This document shows, piece by piece, positions 23,299 to 35,546 of a stretch of DNA of 64,000 nt (position 1 is the first letter of the stretch; the number at the start of each line of letters is the position of its first letter). The position numbers were made by a program, and so were the translations under genes. Origin of the DNA: Sciurus carolinensis (lineage: Eukaryota; Chordata; Mammalia; Rodentia; Sciuridae); NCBI RefSeq assembly GCF_902686445.1, contig NC_062219.1, forward strand, positions 39,955,056-40,019,055. Direction: 5' to 3'. A model generated the notes under the pieces. It did no database searches and was not told the origin of the DNA. It worked only from the letters and a program-made list of their open reading frames with translations.

Positions 23299-26223
23299 AA
23301 AAGGGGATTCGTTTTTGTCCCTCAAGTCAAATTCTCTTCAGTGCTTTAGTGTCTTCTCACATACACTCTTTGTCATTGTGACATGCCCTTCAAGCTATTC
23401 TCATGGATCTACATCAATACTTTTCTAGAACTGTCATTTTGGTATCTGTAGTTCTGGTGTACCAGAAAACAAATTCTGTTCTCTAGCACCGTATATATAG
23501 TGAGGTTTTGATTTCTCCTTATTTATTTATTTATTTTTATCCAGAGACACAGATTTCAGCAGTGACAGAGGGAAAAAAAGTGTTTCTGTGTCTTTTGATA
23601 TTGCATATACTAAATACACATTCCAAATCTTCTGCTCTATTTCAGATTCACCCTCAAAATAGTGCAAGCATCTGGCTATTGGTGAATTTTTCATTTCTTA
23701 GCAGGTTCCCAATTATGTCCCACATTTGTATTCTGGAGAGATAGCTTATCTCCTAACAGATATGTCAGCACAGCACAGTCACTTCCTTACTCCTCAGCTA
23801 AAGGCATTAAGCTCTCCTAACTAGTCTTGTGCTCCTGAGACTAATAACTGTTTTCCTCACATTTGTCAGAGCTGCTAGTATGTAGGTGGCATAATCTTCT
23901 AAAAATTTTTCCCTCTTGTCGAGGGTACCACAGATTAAAGTACAGTTCAGTACATAGATTTATGTGGCTACTAAAGCTTCATATGAAAACCAAGAAGTAT
24001 ATGTATTAGATAACTCAATATAGCAGAAATTTCTGTTATACAAAGTCATCTTAGGCATACAATTTTTCAAGTGGCCCAAGTAAGGAAAAGAGGAAAAGGA
24101 GTAATCAACATTCAGGGTTCAAAGATTATGCTGATTCTCTGAGGTCTGGATACAAGTTTCCTATGCAATAACTTTTTTACTATTATTATTATTTTAGTTA
24201 TCCTCACTGTGAAGGGTGTGTTGTACCTACATCTGAAGAGTCCCATAGTAAAGCCAGTCAGAAGTGGTCTTGAAGGATCAATGGTTTGTTCCAGGTGGTA
24301 GTTTTTGTCTTTTGGTGACAGTACGTTTATGAAAGGCTTATGTCTTTCCTGATAAACACTACTGCCTGAATCTGAATTTAATATACCCCATAGGATGATG
24401 GAAACAAGTGATAATGTCCTTTTGCACACGCGACATTTACTCTACCCAGAACATGAGCTCAAGATGACTTCTAAGCCCACAGAGCTTATTTTTAATTCAT
24501 TTTCAAATAAAAATGTTATCATGTGAGTAAAGCAGTGAGCCAGGTTTAACTTTATGAAACCATACATTTAAGGACTATGTTCGATTTGGAAAATTACCCC
24601 CATTGCTTTGAAATAATTTCCCTGTCTTCTCAATGCCATGTTTGCATATTTAGTGACTAAAGAGGCTCTGTCTTCAGGGCACAGAGAAATGGTGACCGAT
24701 GTAAAGGCACTTGCTGTCAGTTTTGTTTTTGAAATCTTACATCCTGCAACTCCCAGAAAGTTAATAAGCATGGCTGATGTAATGGGGAAAAGACAGTACA
24801 GCATCAGGCAGGAGCATGGAGGCTATGACGAAGACAGAAGTTGGAAACAGGCATCATTTTCTCCCCCTCAGTCACATTTTCTTGGCTTCAAATTGCCTTT
24901 TCTGATGCTTTACTTAGACCCTATAATGTATCTAAAGAAGCCCCATTGTGAAAGAAAATGAAAACGATGTTGGCAAGAACTTGCTGGCCGATGACGTTAG
25001 CCAGGTATGGGATTCATGAAGGCAGTTCACAATGCTCTCTAAACATTCAAGTCAATACCAATGTCTTTTTTGTTGTTTGCCCTTACACATCGTAAGTGCA
25101 AATATGTCACACTCCAAAAAGTTCAACTTTCATATCTATGATTTATAAGGTTGATATTTTCATGAAATTCAAAACATATTTTTCCTACAGAGAATGCATA
25201 TGAAATATTCAAAAAGGATTCAAATGTATTTCAGAATGCTTCCTGTGTCTGATTTTGATATTTTGTCATTTTCATCATTTATATTTGATGTATAGGCAAA
25301 TATGTGCTTATAGCAGTACTTGAATTTATTTGTACCTGTCAGTTAAGTGTTACTCAAATTAGAACTCTTCTCTAAGGAGGAACGTTTTGAAAATACCAAT
25401 GGTTTAAATTGTATCCGTGTGTAAGGTCTCCATATATCCCACTCTCCTATGAGAACTCCCTGTAGTTCTAGAGTGCAGCACAAACACCCGGCCCAACTAG
25501 GATGGCAGGACAAAGCTAATCCTGTTCCCCAAATATCCTAAAAATGTATGACATCTTTATTAAGACATAGTCCATTGGGCTATGTAATAATACCATAAAT
25601 ATAAGAACCAAGTGATTGGTTCTCATGGCAGAATTGGGAATGGGCAAAAAAAATACTTAAAAGTACCTAAACTATTAAGCGAAAAAAGAAACAGGACTAA
25701 AATTTTGGGAATGACACAAAGAAGAGCAGTATAGGTAAATGTGTCTATGATCTTACTGGTTAGAAAAAAAAAATCTTGTGTCTATCCACTCTCATGTCTC
25801 TATTTCTTCTGATTATTCCTTATTGCTTATTAAATCAATCTATGGGTAATAAAGTTCAGTTAACTAAGTACATCTACTTACTTTCTGCTTCCTTTAGCTG
25901 TTCCTTAGTTTATTTTTGTTAGGCCATGTGTTGAAGTTTCCTTTTTATAAAGCTGTATTGAATTTTTAGTTGACAGAAAAGAAATTATGAAAAATACCTT
26001 CATAATAATCTTTTCAATATTTTTCAACAATGTGTAAAAACTCAGATGCTTTAGTTGAGTAGATCAAATACAGAAAGTTACTGTCATTGAGTTGTCCTTG
26101 GTAGGCTTTATAAGATCACAGAGTTTAATGTCCTTTCTTACAGCACTACAACAGAGATCATCAAACAATGCAAAGAAAAGATTAAATAGTGTAAAAGAGA
26201 AATGAAATTTCTAAATGTAGCTT

Positions 26224-26225
<2 letters not shown>
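23299..26225. other. unique intron with a candidate conserved block
   Basis: 2.9 kb without recognised transposons. Short (TTTA)n and (ATT)n runs occur near 23519-23536 and 24179-24195. The 24570-25010 segment is compositionally balanced and is considered as a possible conserved element. No splice context supports the open frame at 24638-24961. Confidence 0.45.

Positions 26226-26272
<47 letters not shown>
26226..26272. repeat. (TG)23 microsatellite
   Basis: Uninterrupted TG dinucleotides over 47 bp, followed immediately by an ID-derived segment. In the minus-strand NKAIN2 pre-mRNA this is a (CA)n tract. The perfect array suggests length polymorphism. Confidence 0.98.
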
Positions 26273-26273
<1 letters not shown>

Positions 26274-26325
26274 TGGGGATTAAATTCAGGCCCTGGCACA
26301 TACCAGACATGGTTCTATGTTTAGG
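26273..26325 (-). mobile_element. ID SINE remnant (3' half)
   Basis: CTGGGGATTAAATTCAGGCC followed by CTGGCACATACCAGACATGG matches the reverse complement of the ID 3' half. The TG array sits exactly where the A-rich/CA tail of the element would be, as in the ID at 45169. Confidence 0.7.
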
Positions 26326-26330
26326 AATTC

Positions 26331-27779
26331 TATGATTTGCCTGCTTTAAATGCCTTTAAGACAGCATCTAGGTAAAGGTCATTAAGTTGGTTTCAAATTA
26401 TTTTGTGGGGCACATCTTTAATCTTTGGTCAATGATATCTTCTCTTGTTTATGTTAATTATTAGTGCATCATTGATGGAGACTGGTAAAAATAAAATGAG
26501 GTTATTCATTTGTAAACTGAGGCCCAAGTAAAGTACCTGACATTTGTAAAGGGCTGAACTGTGTTTTGTGTAGAAAAGCTTTCTACTCCTTGACTGTAAT
26601 TAACTTCTCAGTGATGATGAACCCCTTGCTTTTGGCAAAGGGTTGTTGATGTAATTCAACACCTTGGGTTTTTATTAATGAGATTCTCAGTGAATAGATG
26701 TAATACTGATCAGTTTGGGAAAAAGTGTATTTTTAAATGACCTTTCCCACATTTTGGTGAGATATATTAAAATACTCAACACATGGGTTACTTTCTTTTG
26801 TGACTTCCATGATTTTGTTGGATTTTTCATCTAATTCCCATAATGTTCATCTGTGGAACAATGATTAGATTCACCTCAAGAGTAGAGCTAGGTTATTTTG
26901 AATATTAGTAATGAGGTGTGTTGGAAGTCATCAAAATGTGAAATTAAAAATATATCAATGAATTATCTTTACAAACACATACCATTTATTATGAGCAAAT
27001 AATGCTGTTAGATTCTAAATATTGCTAAAACAGCTCAGTAGAAGAAAAAAAAAGATATATTCTCTGCATTTGTTGATAGATATAATACCAATAAAATTGG
27101 ATTTCATCAATTTTTATATCTTTTTTGGCAAAAATTTTGGTTATAAGACTAAAATTTCGCATATTAAATGGAGTTACTTTTCCAGGAATATGAAGTTCAA
27201 GATAAAAATCATATGTTTTGGCCTGAGCAATGTTTTAACTTTTAAAAATAGGATTTTCTTTTCATGGCTTAAGTAAGATTTTATGCACAGTTGGACTCAA
27301 GTCATTCCAGGGAGATTCCACATGTCGTAAGCAATCTTCACAGGTAGAGGCAGTGGAGCACTGATAAAAGGATATAGGAAGCCTATCAGGATACAGCAAA
27401 GTCACTTTTTAAGAGGATAACTTTCTACAACTTATAAACTGAATAATATGAACTGAGCAAATTACTACATATTTACTCAAACCTGAAAACTCAGTATATT
27501 TTTCCTTTTCCTGGTCTATAAAAGGCAGTACAGGTTGAAAATGCTAATTTCAAAGTGTGAAAAACAATGAATAGCAGAGAGAATAAAGAGATCAGGACAT
27601 AGCACAGAATATTCCAAACTCTGGAGGACAGTATTAATAGCCAGCTTGTTGAATGTTCAAGATGTGTTTTCAATATTTGTCTAGTATTACTAGCATTTAT
27701 AATCCTTCCCCAAACTCTGTGAAGTAGATGCTTGAACTGTTAGCCTATTGCAGATTTTCTTTTCCAAGTAGAGTTCTAA
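26331..27779. other. unique AT-rich intron
   Basis: No confident repeat. The text near 26495-26560 (CATTTGTAAACTGAGGCCCA) faintly resembles MIR. Confidence 0.45.
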
Positions 27780-28259
27780 TGACCTCTCCCCTCTAACATA
27801 CTTTTCTACAGTGTGATCTTACTGATCCCCCACATCAGGATACAGAGTCTAATTCTTTACCCCATGAACCTGAGACTTCCAAAGCTGGGTCATAAAGGCC
27901 TTGGAGCTTCCTCTTAGGTCACTAGTAAGACACTTTCCCGGGATGCTTGCTTCTCCAAATTGCGCTGCCATGCTATGGGAAGCCCAAAGAACACAGAGAT
28001 GCCACACATAAGCACTCTGGTTCACAGCTCAGTTGAACCCTCAGCAGCAGTTAGAATCATCCTGTCCCTAACCCTGCTGAGGGAATGAGCCCTTGGATAC
28101 AAAGTCCAGGTGGCTTCAGAAACTGCAGGCCCAGTCATTGTCTGACCAAGTTTCCCATCCCAGGACCACATAACTGAGCCTAAAACCAAGAGGGATGATT
28201 ATAAATTATTATTTGAAGCCACTAAACTTTGGGGTGGATACACAACCACGAACAACTAG
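27780..28259 (+). mobile_element. MLT1-type MaLR solo LTR
   Basis: The 3' end GAAGCCACTAAACTTTGGGG...ACAACTAGA is the hallmark of MLT1 LTRs. Upstream CATAAAGGCCTTGGAGCTTC, GCTGCCATGCTATGGGAAGC and CAGCTCAGTTGAACC fit the same LTR in order. The copy is old, with no internal region; its left end is approximate. Confidence 0.83.
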
Positions 28260-28400
28260 ATTGCATTCCCATTTTACAGCCAGAGAATCTGAAGCACTAA
28301 AAGGTGATTACATAATTTGCCCACAGTTAGAAATACAGTTGTCAATATTGGAAAATGGATGATTTAATTTCCAACCTTTACCCTACACTATCCCCTCTGC
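28260..28400 (+). repeat. MIR SINE fragment
   Basis: CCCATTTTACAGCCAGAGAA, GATTACATAATTTGCCCACA and the terminal CTACACTATCCCCTCTGCC align in order with the central and terminal MIR core. It abuts the MLT1 LTR directly. Confidence 0.75.
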
Positions 28401-31400
28401 CCTTCTAGAAAACATTCTGCATTATTCTGGCAGCACTACAGACTGCATAAATGAGTATGATGACCTTCTGTGGCAATTCTCCTGTTCCTAAATAACTTCC
28501 CCTCCTTTTTCCTATTGACAATGACATTTTTTTTTCCCTACTGGAACACTGGAGTTGGACAGGGAAATTAAAATGGCAAATCTGATACAGCTTTGAAAAA
28601 TACAGTACATAAATTATGATCACATTAAGATGATTACAGTACAGGAATGACAGTCAAAGGTAATGAGAAAAGGACCTCTTTTCTAGAGAGCAAAGCAATT
28701 ATCCTGCAAGAATGCAAGTTGGTTGTAAATTTAAGATTCACTGCTTGCCTATTTCTTCCGCAGAACTGGTATTGCTATGTCATTGTTATGTTATTTAATG
28801 ATACCAATTATTTAAAAATTAAGCACAGGCTATTTTATGACATGGTATTTATTACATTCAAGTGGAGCTGATTTCAGCTCTCCTTCAGGGCACCACAGTC
28901 TTTCATGGCTCCTTCTCAAGCTTTTCATATTTTCCCAGGAGCTGTACTTTTTTATATGAACACTTTTAGTGGAAATTTCCAACATAAAAAATTAAAAAGG
29001 TCAATTTCATGATGGAGCACAGTAGCTTAGATATTCTAAATGGCACCCCAGACTCAAGAAGCTAATTGCTTTTTCATCGCACAACTCCCTGAAGTGCCCA
29101 CACTGCAAACTGGCCTAGACAAAAACCAGCCTGTATCTTTCTCTTCTGTATCAAGGTCCACTGGGACTTTTGGAGATGAGTGATGTTAAAAAAGATAGCA
29201 ATCACCTGGAGCCCGTGAAAATTATAATTGAGTGAAACTATGGTTATGGCAGTCTTAATCCATCTGTCTGTATACTGGCTCTATGTCTCGTCACCTGCTC
29301 AGTCACAGGTGTACTTTTAATCAAGTCTTTGAGAGCACAATCCCACCAAACTAAGACTTCCAAGTGTAGGCTGCACACATTTCATTGCTGGCTCATTTAG
29401 CTAGACCAGTTCCATGAGGAGGGGGCATTATGTCCATGCAGTCAGTGTGTGACGTACAGAAAGGGTTTTAAGGGCAGGAGTAAATGGAAGCCTGGGTTCT
29501 TCCTAAAAGGAAGTGCTTTAGGAAATATATACCGATCTCTAAGTACACAGTAGAAATATTACTGTTTGCTTTAGAGACTAATAAAATTTAGTGATTTGGG
29601 GAAGAAACAATATAGGTTGGAAAAGTTAGTAAATAAAAATCAAATGCCTACCAACCTACATTTATTTTGTGGGCCCGAAATTCTGCATGCTGAGTTTATA
29701 AAAGCATTCCTTATATAAAGTATGTATTGAATTGTCATAACAGTTATCACTTAGAGCATTTTGGTGTGATAAGGGCACATATAAAAGGTACTTAAAACTG
29801 CAACATAAAAAAGGTAATAAATATTTTATATGATGAAACAAATTATGAATTGCAAACTTGGTAAATACATTAAGTGTTAGATGGGTAATGGGTCAGTAGA
29901 TTAAAAATCTATTTAGTAACTAATGAAAGATTCAGCCAGGAACACTATCATCTAATTAAGTCGATTGTGTTTTTCTTTGAGATAAGACATTCCTTTCCTT
30001 AGTCTTCTTCTGATTACCATATCTCTGCCACTCTTTTTGTCATATTTATTACCTTTATATTCTAAAAGTCCAGTTTATTTATCTTGCTACTTTAAGACCT
30101 TGGGATTCTGCAGAAGCTGAGGTTATATGTTTTCTTAGACCCTCAGCAATTTTACTGCATTTTAATTTAAAAAAAAGTTTTTCAAGACTTAAAGAAAATC
30201 TTGGGAGAAAACCAATTAATAATATTATTTCTAGTTTATAATGGAAGTGACAAGGTGATGTGAAAATAATTCAGTGAAGGTCATACAGTGACTCAATAGA
30301 ACGAATCCATTTTTAAGTTTTATTGAGGCACTTACTAAATCTCAGGAGAGCTTGTTTGGAACCCACATCCATAAAAGGGACAACAAATAACAGTGTCCTA
30401 AATAAGTCTTGGTTCTTACTGAAAAAAATGTTCTAAACTGTTTGATATCAATGTTTCTGACCTATACTGCTTCTGCTACTTAATTTCCTTTATAAAATAG
30501 ATCATTCTACCTTTTTGTTCGTGTATGTAATCAAGCACATGAAATGATGTGTCATTTGTCTATGATTCTCAAGAAGGAACTTAAAGGTGGTTAAGGTTTT
30601 AGCAATTTAGCTTGTCAAGTGGGAGAGTTAAGTATTTCTATTCTGGGGGAATAATTTATTTATTTATTTATTTATTTAGTGATGATGAAAGTCTAATGAA
30701 TAATAATATCAGAAGTGATCTACCCAGAAGGCTGGAAGCACATTTTCAATCCCACAGGTCTCAGGGTATACTGCAGGTAGTTTGTAGCAGGGAGAAAACT
30801 CCAAAGCAAACTCACTCTGTACCTGCCCCCACCTCCTGTCCCTACATGAATCTAGGTGTTTGATTCCTACCACTTATAGCAGTTTGCTTTCCATCTCTTT
30901 TTCATTTAAGGTGATACTAAAATTATTATTTTTTTTATGTAACATAGTCCTCTAGAGATAAATGCCCTCTGAAGTCAAAGGCAACTTTCCCAGCATCCTC
31001 AAGGGACTCTCTTGGCTTAAATTAGACTCAGTTCAGGGTTTCTTTTTTTTTTTCTTTTTTTGCGTCCCTCTGTCAGGATGGGACCACTGCATTCTGTGAG
31101 TGCACAGAATAAGACTGAACTATCTTAGAGCTCTAGAAATCAAGTCAATAAGTGGATTTCATGGAAAGTATTTGCAAAAAACGTGATGCAATTTTTTATA
31201 TTTATCTGAAATGCATTCTATTGTCCTCATAATGCTAAACCTGCCCCAAGAAACCCCTTAGTGAATTTAGAAGACTGGGATTTTGGGCTGATCTATCTTT
31301 CTGACATATATGTTTGTATTTAAATCTTCTATAGTCTAAATTATTTCTTGAAGCAAAGGCAGAGGAGGAAGTTTATTAATCCCCAATGGACCACAAAGTA

Positions 31401-32869
31401 CTATCCATATTGAAAATCTGCTTTATTTATTTTTCCTGAGAAAACTACAGTAGCAGTAAATCCTATTAACCTGATCAAAGTCAAATGAAGACTTTAAAAG
31501 AAACATAGAATAACCCTTCTAAGCACCATTGGAAAAAACACTGCTCAATATAAAAAAAGGAGAAGTGATTAGGTTGAAAGTTATATATTACATATTACAA
31601 AAGTACTATTAAAGTTAAAATAAAAATGAACAACCCCCCCCAAAACGTGAAAATTCCCACAACAAAATCTTGTATTCACCTATTTGTATATTTTTCAGTA
31701 AAACGAAATTCAAACATTTTTGCTAAATACACTGGCACACTTAGTTGACCGTACAAATATAGTCTTCACTTCTGTCAATAAATATTTATGTTAATTTTCT
31801 GGATTAAAAAAATCAATTTCTTGCTAGCAGGAATGCAGTGGAAAGTGGCTAGATTAAACCATGGCTCCAGGTTACACATTTTCAGCACCAAAAATAACCA
31901 TATGGCACTGAATGTGCACAGGTCACTCTGGAGACTTACAGTAATTGTGTCATGATGTGCTTATTGTTATGGATTCAGCAGCCTTTCTTGCCTCTCTACC
32001 TGCTTTGTTCAAGAGCAGCTGCTGGCTTCAAGCTGTTGTCTGTTTCCAGCACAGAGACTGAATGAAGAAACGCTTTCTAGGGAAGTCATGTTCCAAAGCA
32101 GGAACAGCAACAATGAACGGATTCAATGGGAGAACATAAAGTTCACTAGGCGAAAGTCTTGTAATCAGCTGGTGCTAATTTACTGCTGCCAGTTCCAATT
32201 GGTAAATAACACTGCCTATGCAATTTACGCAGAGTTGAAAAGGATGGGGGATGTATTTAATGGACGGAAGAATAGAAGTCTGCTTTGCAGCGTGCCTGAT
32301 TGCACAAGTGAGCCTCAACCACTATTCCTACTCACCCTATGTGCCAGGACAGAGAATCACGGACGCCAGGGTATAGAACATTCCACTATTTTTTGTTAAA
32401 GATAATGCTCAGTAAAGATATGTAGATGTGGATGTTTAATTTCATGTCATATATTAAGTAATTATATAGGCAGACATATATACTTTTAATCAAATGCCTA
32501 AAACATTTGGCAGAACTGTGCCAAGTGGCAGAATGGTGTATACTATATGTAGATTTATGGTAGTTGCTTTGAGTTACTGGTTTTTATGGTAATGGTATAT
32601 TGTTTTAAATGTGTTCGATAAATGGACATTTGTTTTTCTTACATTTTACAAACAAGTACATAGGAATAGAATAAATGCAATTTAAGGGACTTTCTCATGC
32701 CAGGTCACCTTAGGTTTTCTGGGTGTATTTTCACCATGACTCTTAGGCAGAAAGTGTGTAATTAACTGGGGATGTACGGAAAGTTGCACTAATGATACAA
32801 ATCCAGCATCCTGGGCCTCACTGACTTCTGACATCATACGCCTCATGCCCTAGTCACACAAATGCGAGC
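28401..32869. other. unique intron with a candidate conserved block
   Basis: 4.5 kb free of recognised SINEs and LINEs, the longest such stretch in the left half. It includes (TTTA)n at 30655-30678, a T-rich run near 31042-31061, and the 31800-32395 block described as a candidate conserved element. The 103-codon frame at 32088-32399 has no family resemblance. Confidence 0.45.
30655..30678. repeat. (TTTA)6 simple repeat
   Basis: Six tandem TTTA units directly seen in unique intron. Confidence 0.93.
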
Positions 32870-33190
32870 CTTTCGCTGCCTGAAATGCCTGGCCTTTCCT
32901 TTTCCTTTCCCCTGCTGTCCTGGATAACTCCTTTTTCTCCTTCTGGACTCACCAAGGATTACCTCACTTGTACCCCTCCCTTCCTAAACTCCCCAAGGGC
33001 TGGCTAAATGCTCCTTGTCTAAGTTCCCAGTAGCTGTTTTTTTGTTTTTTGTTTTTTTGTTTATTTTTCCTTATAATACTACCTGTTTTGCCACCTTTTG
33101 ATAGTTGGTTGACTTGTCTCTCTTCAACCAGGAATATACTCCTGAGAGCAGAGCATTTGTGTATAAAAAGACCCTGTATTTAGCACCTTT
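32870..33190 (+). repeat. probable L2 LINE 3' fragment
   Basis: CTGAAATGCCTGGCCTTTCC, CTGGATAACTCCTTTTTCTC and CACCAAGGATTACCTCAC follow L2 3' end order (TGGAATGCCCTTCC ... GGCTAACTCCTACTCATCC). CCTGAGAGCAGAGCATTTGT later fits the CTCCATGAGGGCAGGGACC region. The copy is strongly diverged. Confidence 0.55.
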
Positions 33191-34479
33191 CAAGTGGATA
33201 CTTTTATAAGAACATGATCATGATTTGAGATTGAAGCCCAGTGTGAAATGTGGTGCTAGACCCTGGTTTCTTTACACTTGCATTACCTTGTGGAATACTC
33301 AGCATGGTGAGTTTAAATAACACGAAATGCTGCAACAGATAGGTTGGGTATTCAGTACCATAAAAGTGTTTTCCATATTAATCAGATAGAGTATATTGTG
33401 CTAATACTGGAGTCTACAACACATACCCAACTTTTTAATAATGATAATTATATGCGAGGTCACATTAATCTATATCATAATCATAAAACCTTTCAGCTCC
33501 TATATGATGAGGAACAACTTTATTTCATGCCCACTTATCTCACATAACTTATCTACTTCTAAATTATGATAGGGATGAGGGAAGAAAATAGTTCTTTTAA
33601 GGGAATACTTCAACTCAGTGGCTAAGCATTTTATGACCTACAAACCCTAAAGTTATTTATATAAAGATCCGAGAAAAGTAGCAAAAATATTTTTTTATTA
33701 CTTCCACCCTACTTTTATAACTCACAAAAATAGTTTTTATTTTATTAGTAATGGAATATTACTTCTCTGATGTACTGGTGAATTATAACTTACTAATTAT
33801 AATAGAAGTTAAAATGGTATGTCAAACAAAGGAAAATGTGTTAGTAAATATGGAATACATTTTATAATAAAGATGTTTTAGGTGCCTTTAATAAAAAGAT
33901 AGACAAGTGGTTTTATCCAAATATCACAATCTTGTATCTTTAAGTACCAAAACATAACTAATTGCACTTTGACCTTTTGATGATTATGGAGCAATCACAG
34001 TAAAAAAGATAGAGGGAAGAAACTGGAAAGAAGTAATTCCATGAAGACCTATATTCAAAAAATAAATTATACTATAATGTACCTTTGTTTGAATTTATTA
34101 TCACATGCTTTGTTTCATGGTGCATTTTCTGTTGGGCTTGTTTGCTGTTGTAGGAGGAAGTGGCATGATTTGGGGCCTCATGTTACCTGTGAGATGATAA
34201 ATCTTGGATTGGAAAAATCAAATAGGTCAAACTTTTGTATGACTTTTCCCCATCCTTGTTTGGTCAGAGCAGACTTCCTGGACAGATATAAATAGAAATC
34301 ATCTCAGATAATTCAGAAGAAAAGAGGGAAATGTAAAGTTGTGAATTGCTGGGGGAACCGGTGACTATAAGACCTGAGAATACAGTACAGAGGTGGAGAC
34401 AACATAAAGGTCTGCAGACCTTAATTTGCCTGAACTTCCAGCAATGACACTCATCTGAAGAGCCAGAAAATCAATTGTA
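33191..34479. other. unique AT-rich intron
   Basis: No recognised repeat or exon; the open frames here are fortuitous. Confidence 0.5.
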
Positions 34480-35250
34480 AAGAATTTGAATTTTATATAG
34501 TAGTGACAGGGAGCAAATGTAGGGCTTGAGGACTGGCAGACAATATAGCTGGTTTTGGCAGCAGTACTTTGTGCTGATTGGAAAAGAGATAGACCAAGAG
34601 CAGTGAGGTTAAATGGAAATTAAGTTGAAGTGGTCCAGGAGTGTACTGATTAGAGCAGAGATCACCATCTGGTCAATAAGGATGAAGGGATAATTTTAGA
34701 AGACTTCTTCGTAGAAGTGATCAAGAAGTTTTTAGCAATCTGAAATAAGAATAAGAAAAATACAGAGACAGAGACAATTTCAATGCTATACTTGGAATGA
34801 AAGTAATGTTTCCTATAGTACAATTTGGAAAACATGGGAGGATTTAAGCAGAAGCATAAAAAGTAACAACAAAACTTAACTCTGTGTTTTTCACCCTTTG
34901 TTCCCTTTCCTTCCCTTCCTTTCTTTCATCTTAAACACCCAATCCAGGCACTGTGAAAATTTGGGAGATTAGTTGGGAATGAATGGGTAAGAGGCTTTTA
35001 AAATGATTCTGATATGATAGGCAAAGGAAAACCATGTGACAATACAAACATAGTGCTTTGGGGAAACGAGTGTGATTATAATGTACAGATCATCAGAATA
35101 GAAGGAGGAAACGGTTCAGTATGACTGAAGAGGAAGCTGTTATACCACTCAGGTGAGACGTGATGAGACAGCAGAGGGTCAAAAGGGAGAAAGAGTCGAT
35201 CTGAGATACACTGTAGAGAAAGAATAGGTAGGAAGAGCCCAGCTGTAAAG
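34480..35250 (+). repeat. ancient mammalian interspersed repeat, family not assigned
   Basis: GAATTTGAATTTTATATAGT, GAAGCTGTTATACCACTCAG and GAGACGTGATGAGACAGCAG follow the order of the same old purine-rich repeat seen at 14124-14520, but cover its later portion. Boundaries are approximate. Confidence 0.45.
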
Positions 35251-35254
35251 AAGA

Positions 35255-35332
35255 AAGAACAAACAAAAAACCAATTTCTCTTAAGGTTCTAAAAGCCTGG
35301 TACAGTAAACTAGGAATGGTAGGGAATTTCTT
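35255..35332 (+). mobile_element. old L1 ORF2 fragment, left of nested SINE
   Basis: GTACAGTAAACTAGGAATGG followed by TAGGGAATTTCTT corresponds to the L1 ORF2 stretch encoding L-x-K-L-G-I-x-G-N-F. It continues after the SINE at 35547 with AAGGAAATTTCTTCAACTTG. Confidence 0.8.
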
Positions 35333-35546
35333 TTTATTCTTCTTTTTTTTTTTTTGTATAGGGTTTGAACCCAAGGTTGCATTACTACTAATTACATCTC
35401 CAGCCCTTTTATATTTCTTATTTAGAGACAGGTCCTAAGTTACTTAGGGCCTTGCTAAGTTGCTGAGTCTGGACTTGAACTTGCCATCCTCCTGCCTCGG
35501 TCTCCTGAGTTGCTGGGATTGCAGGCATGTGCCTCTGCATCTGGCT
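35333..35546 (-). mobile_element. MEN/B1-dID SINE nested in an L1
   Basis: On the minus strand: B1 half (GCAATCCCAGCAACTCAGGA), linker, then ID half (GGGCTGGAGATGTAATTAGT) and poly(A) of 13-15. The imperfect target duplication TAGGGAATTTCTT / AGAAGGAAATTTCTT comes from L1 ORF2, so the SINE postdates the L1. Confidence 0.92.

Noticed and set aside
24638..24961. 107-codon plus-strand ORF with a 78-codon ORF opposite
   Set aside because: Neither resembles a known protein, and both-strand openness reflects composition.
32088..32399. 103-codon plus-strand ORF
   Set aside because: No recognisable family, it is on the strand opposite NKAIN2, and it lacks promoter or splice evidence; kept only as part of a conserved-block candidate.
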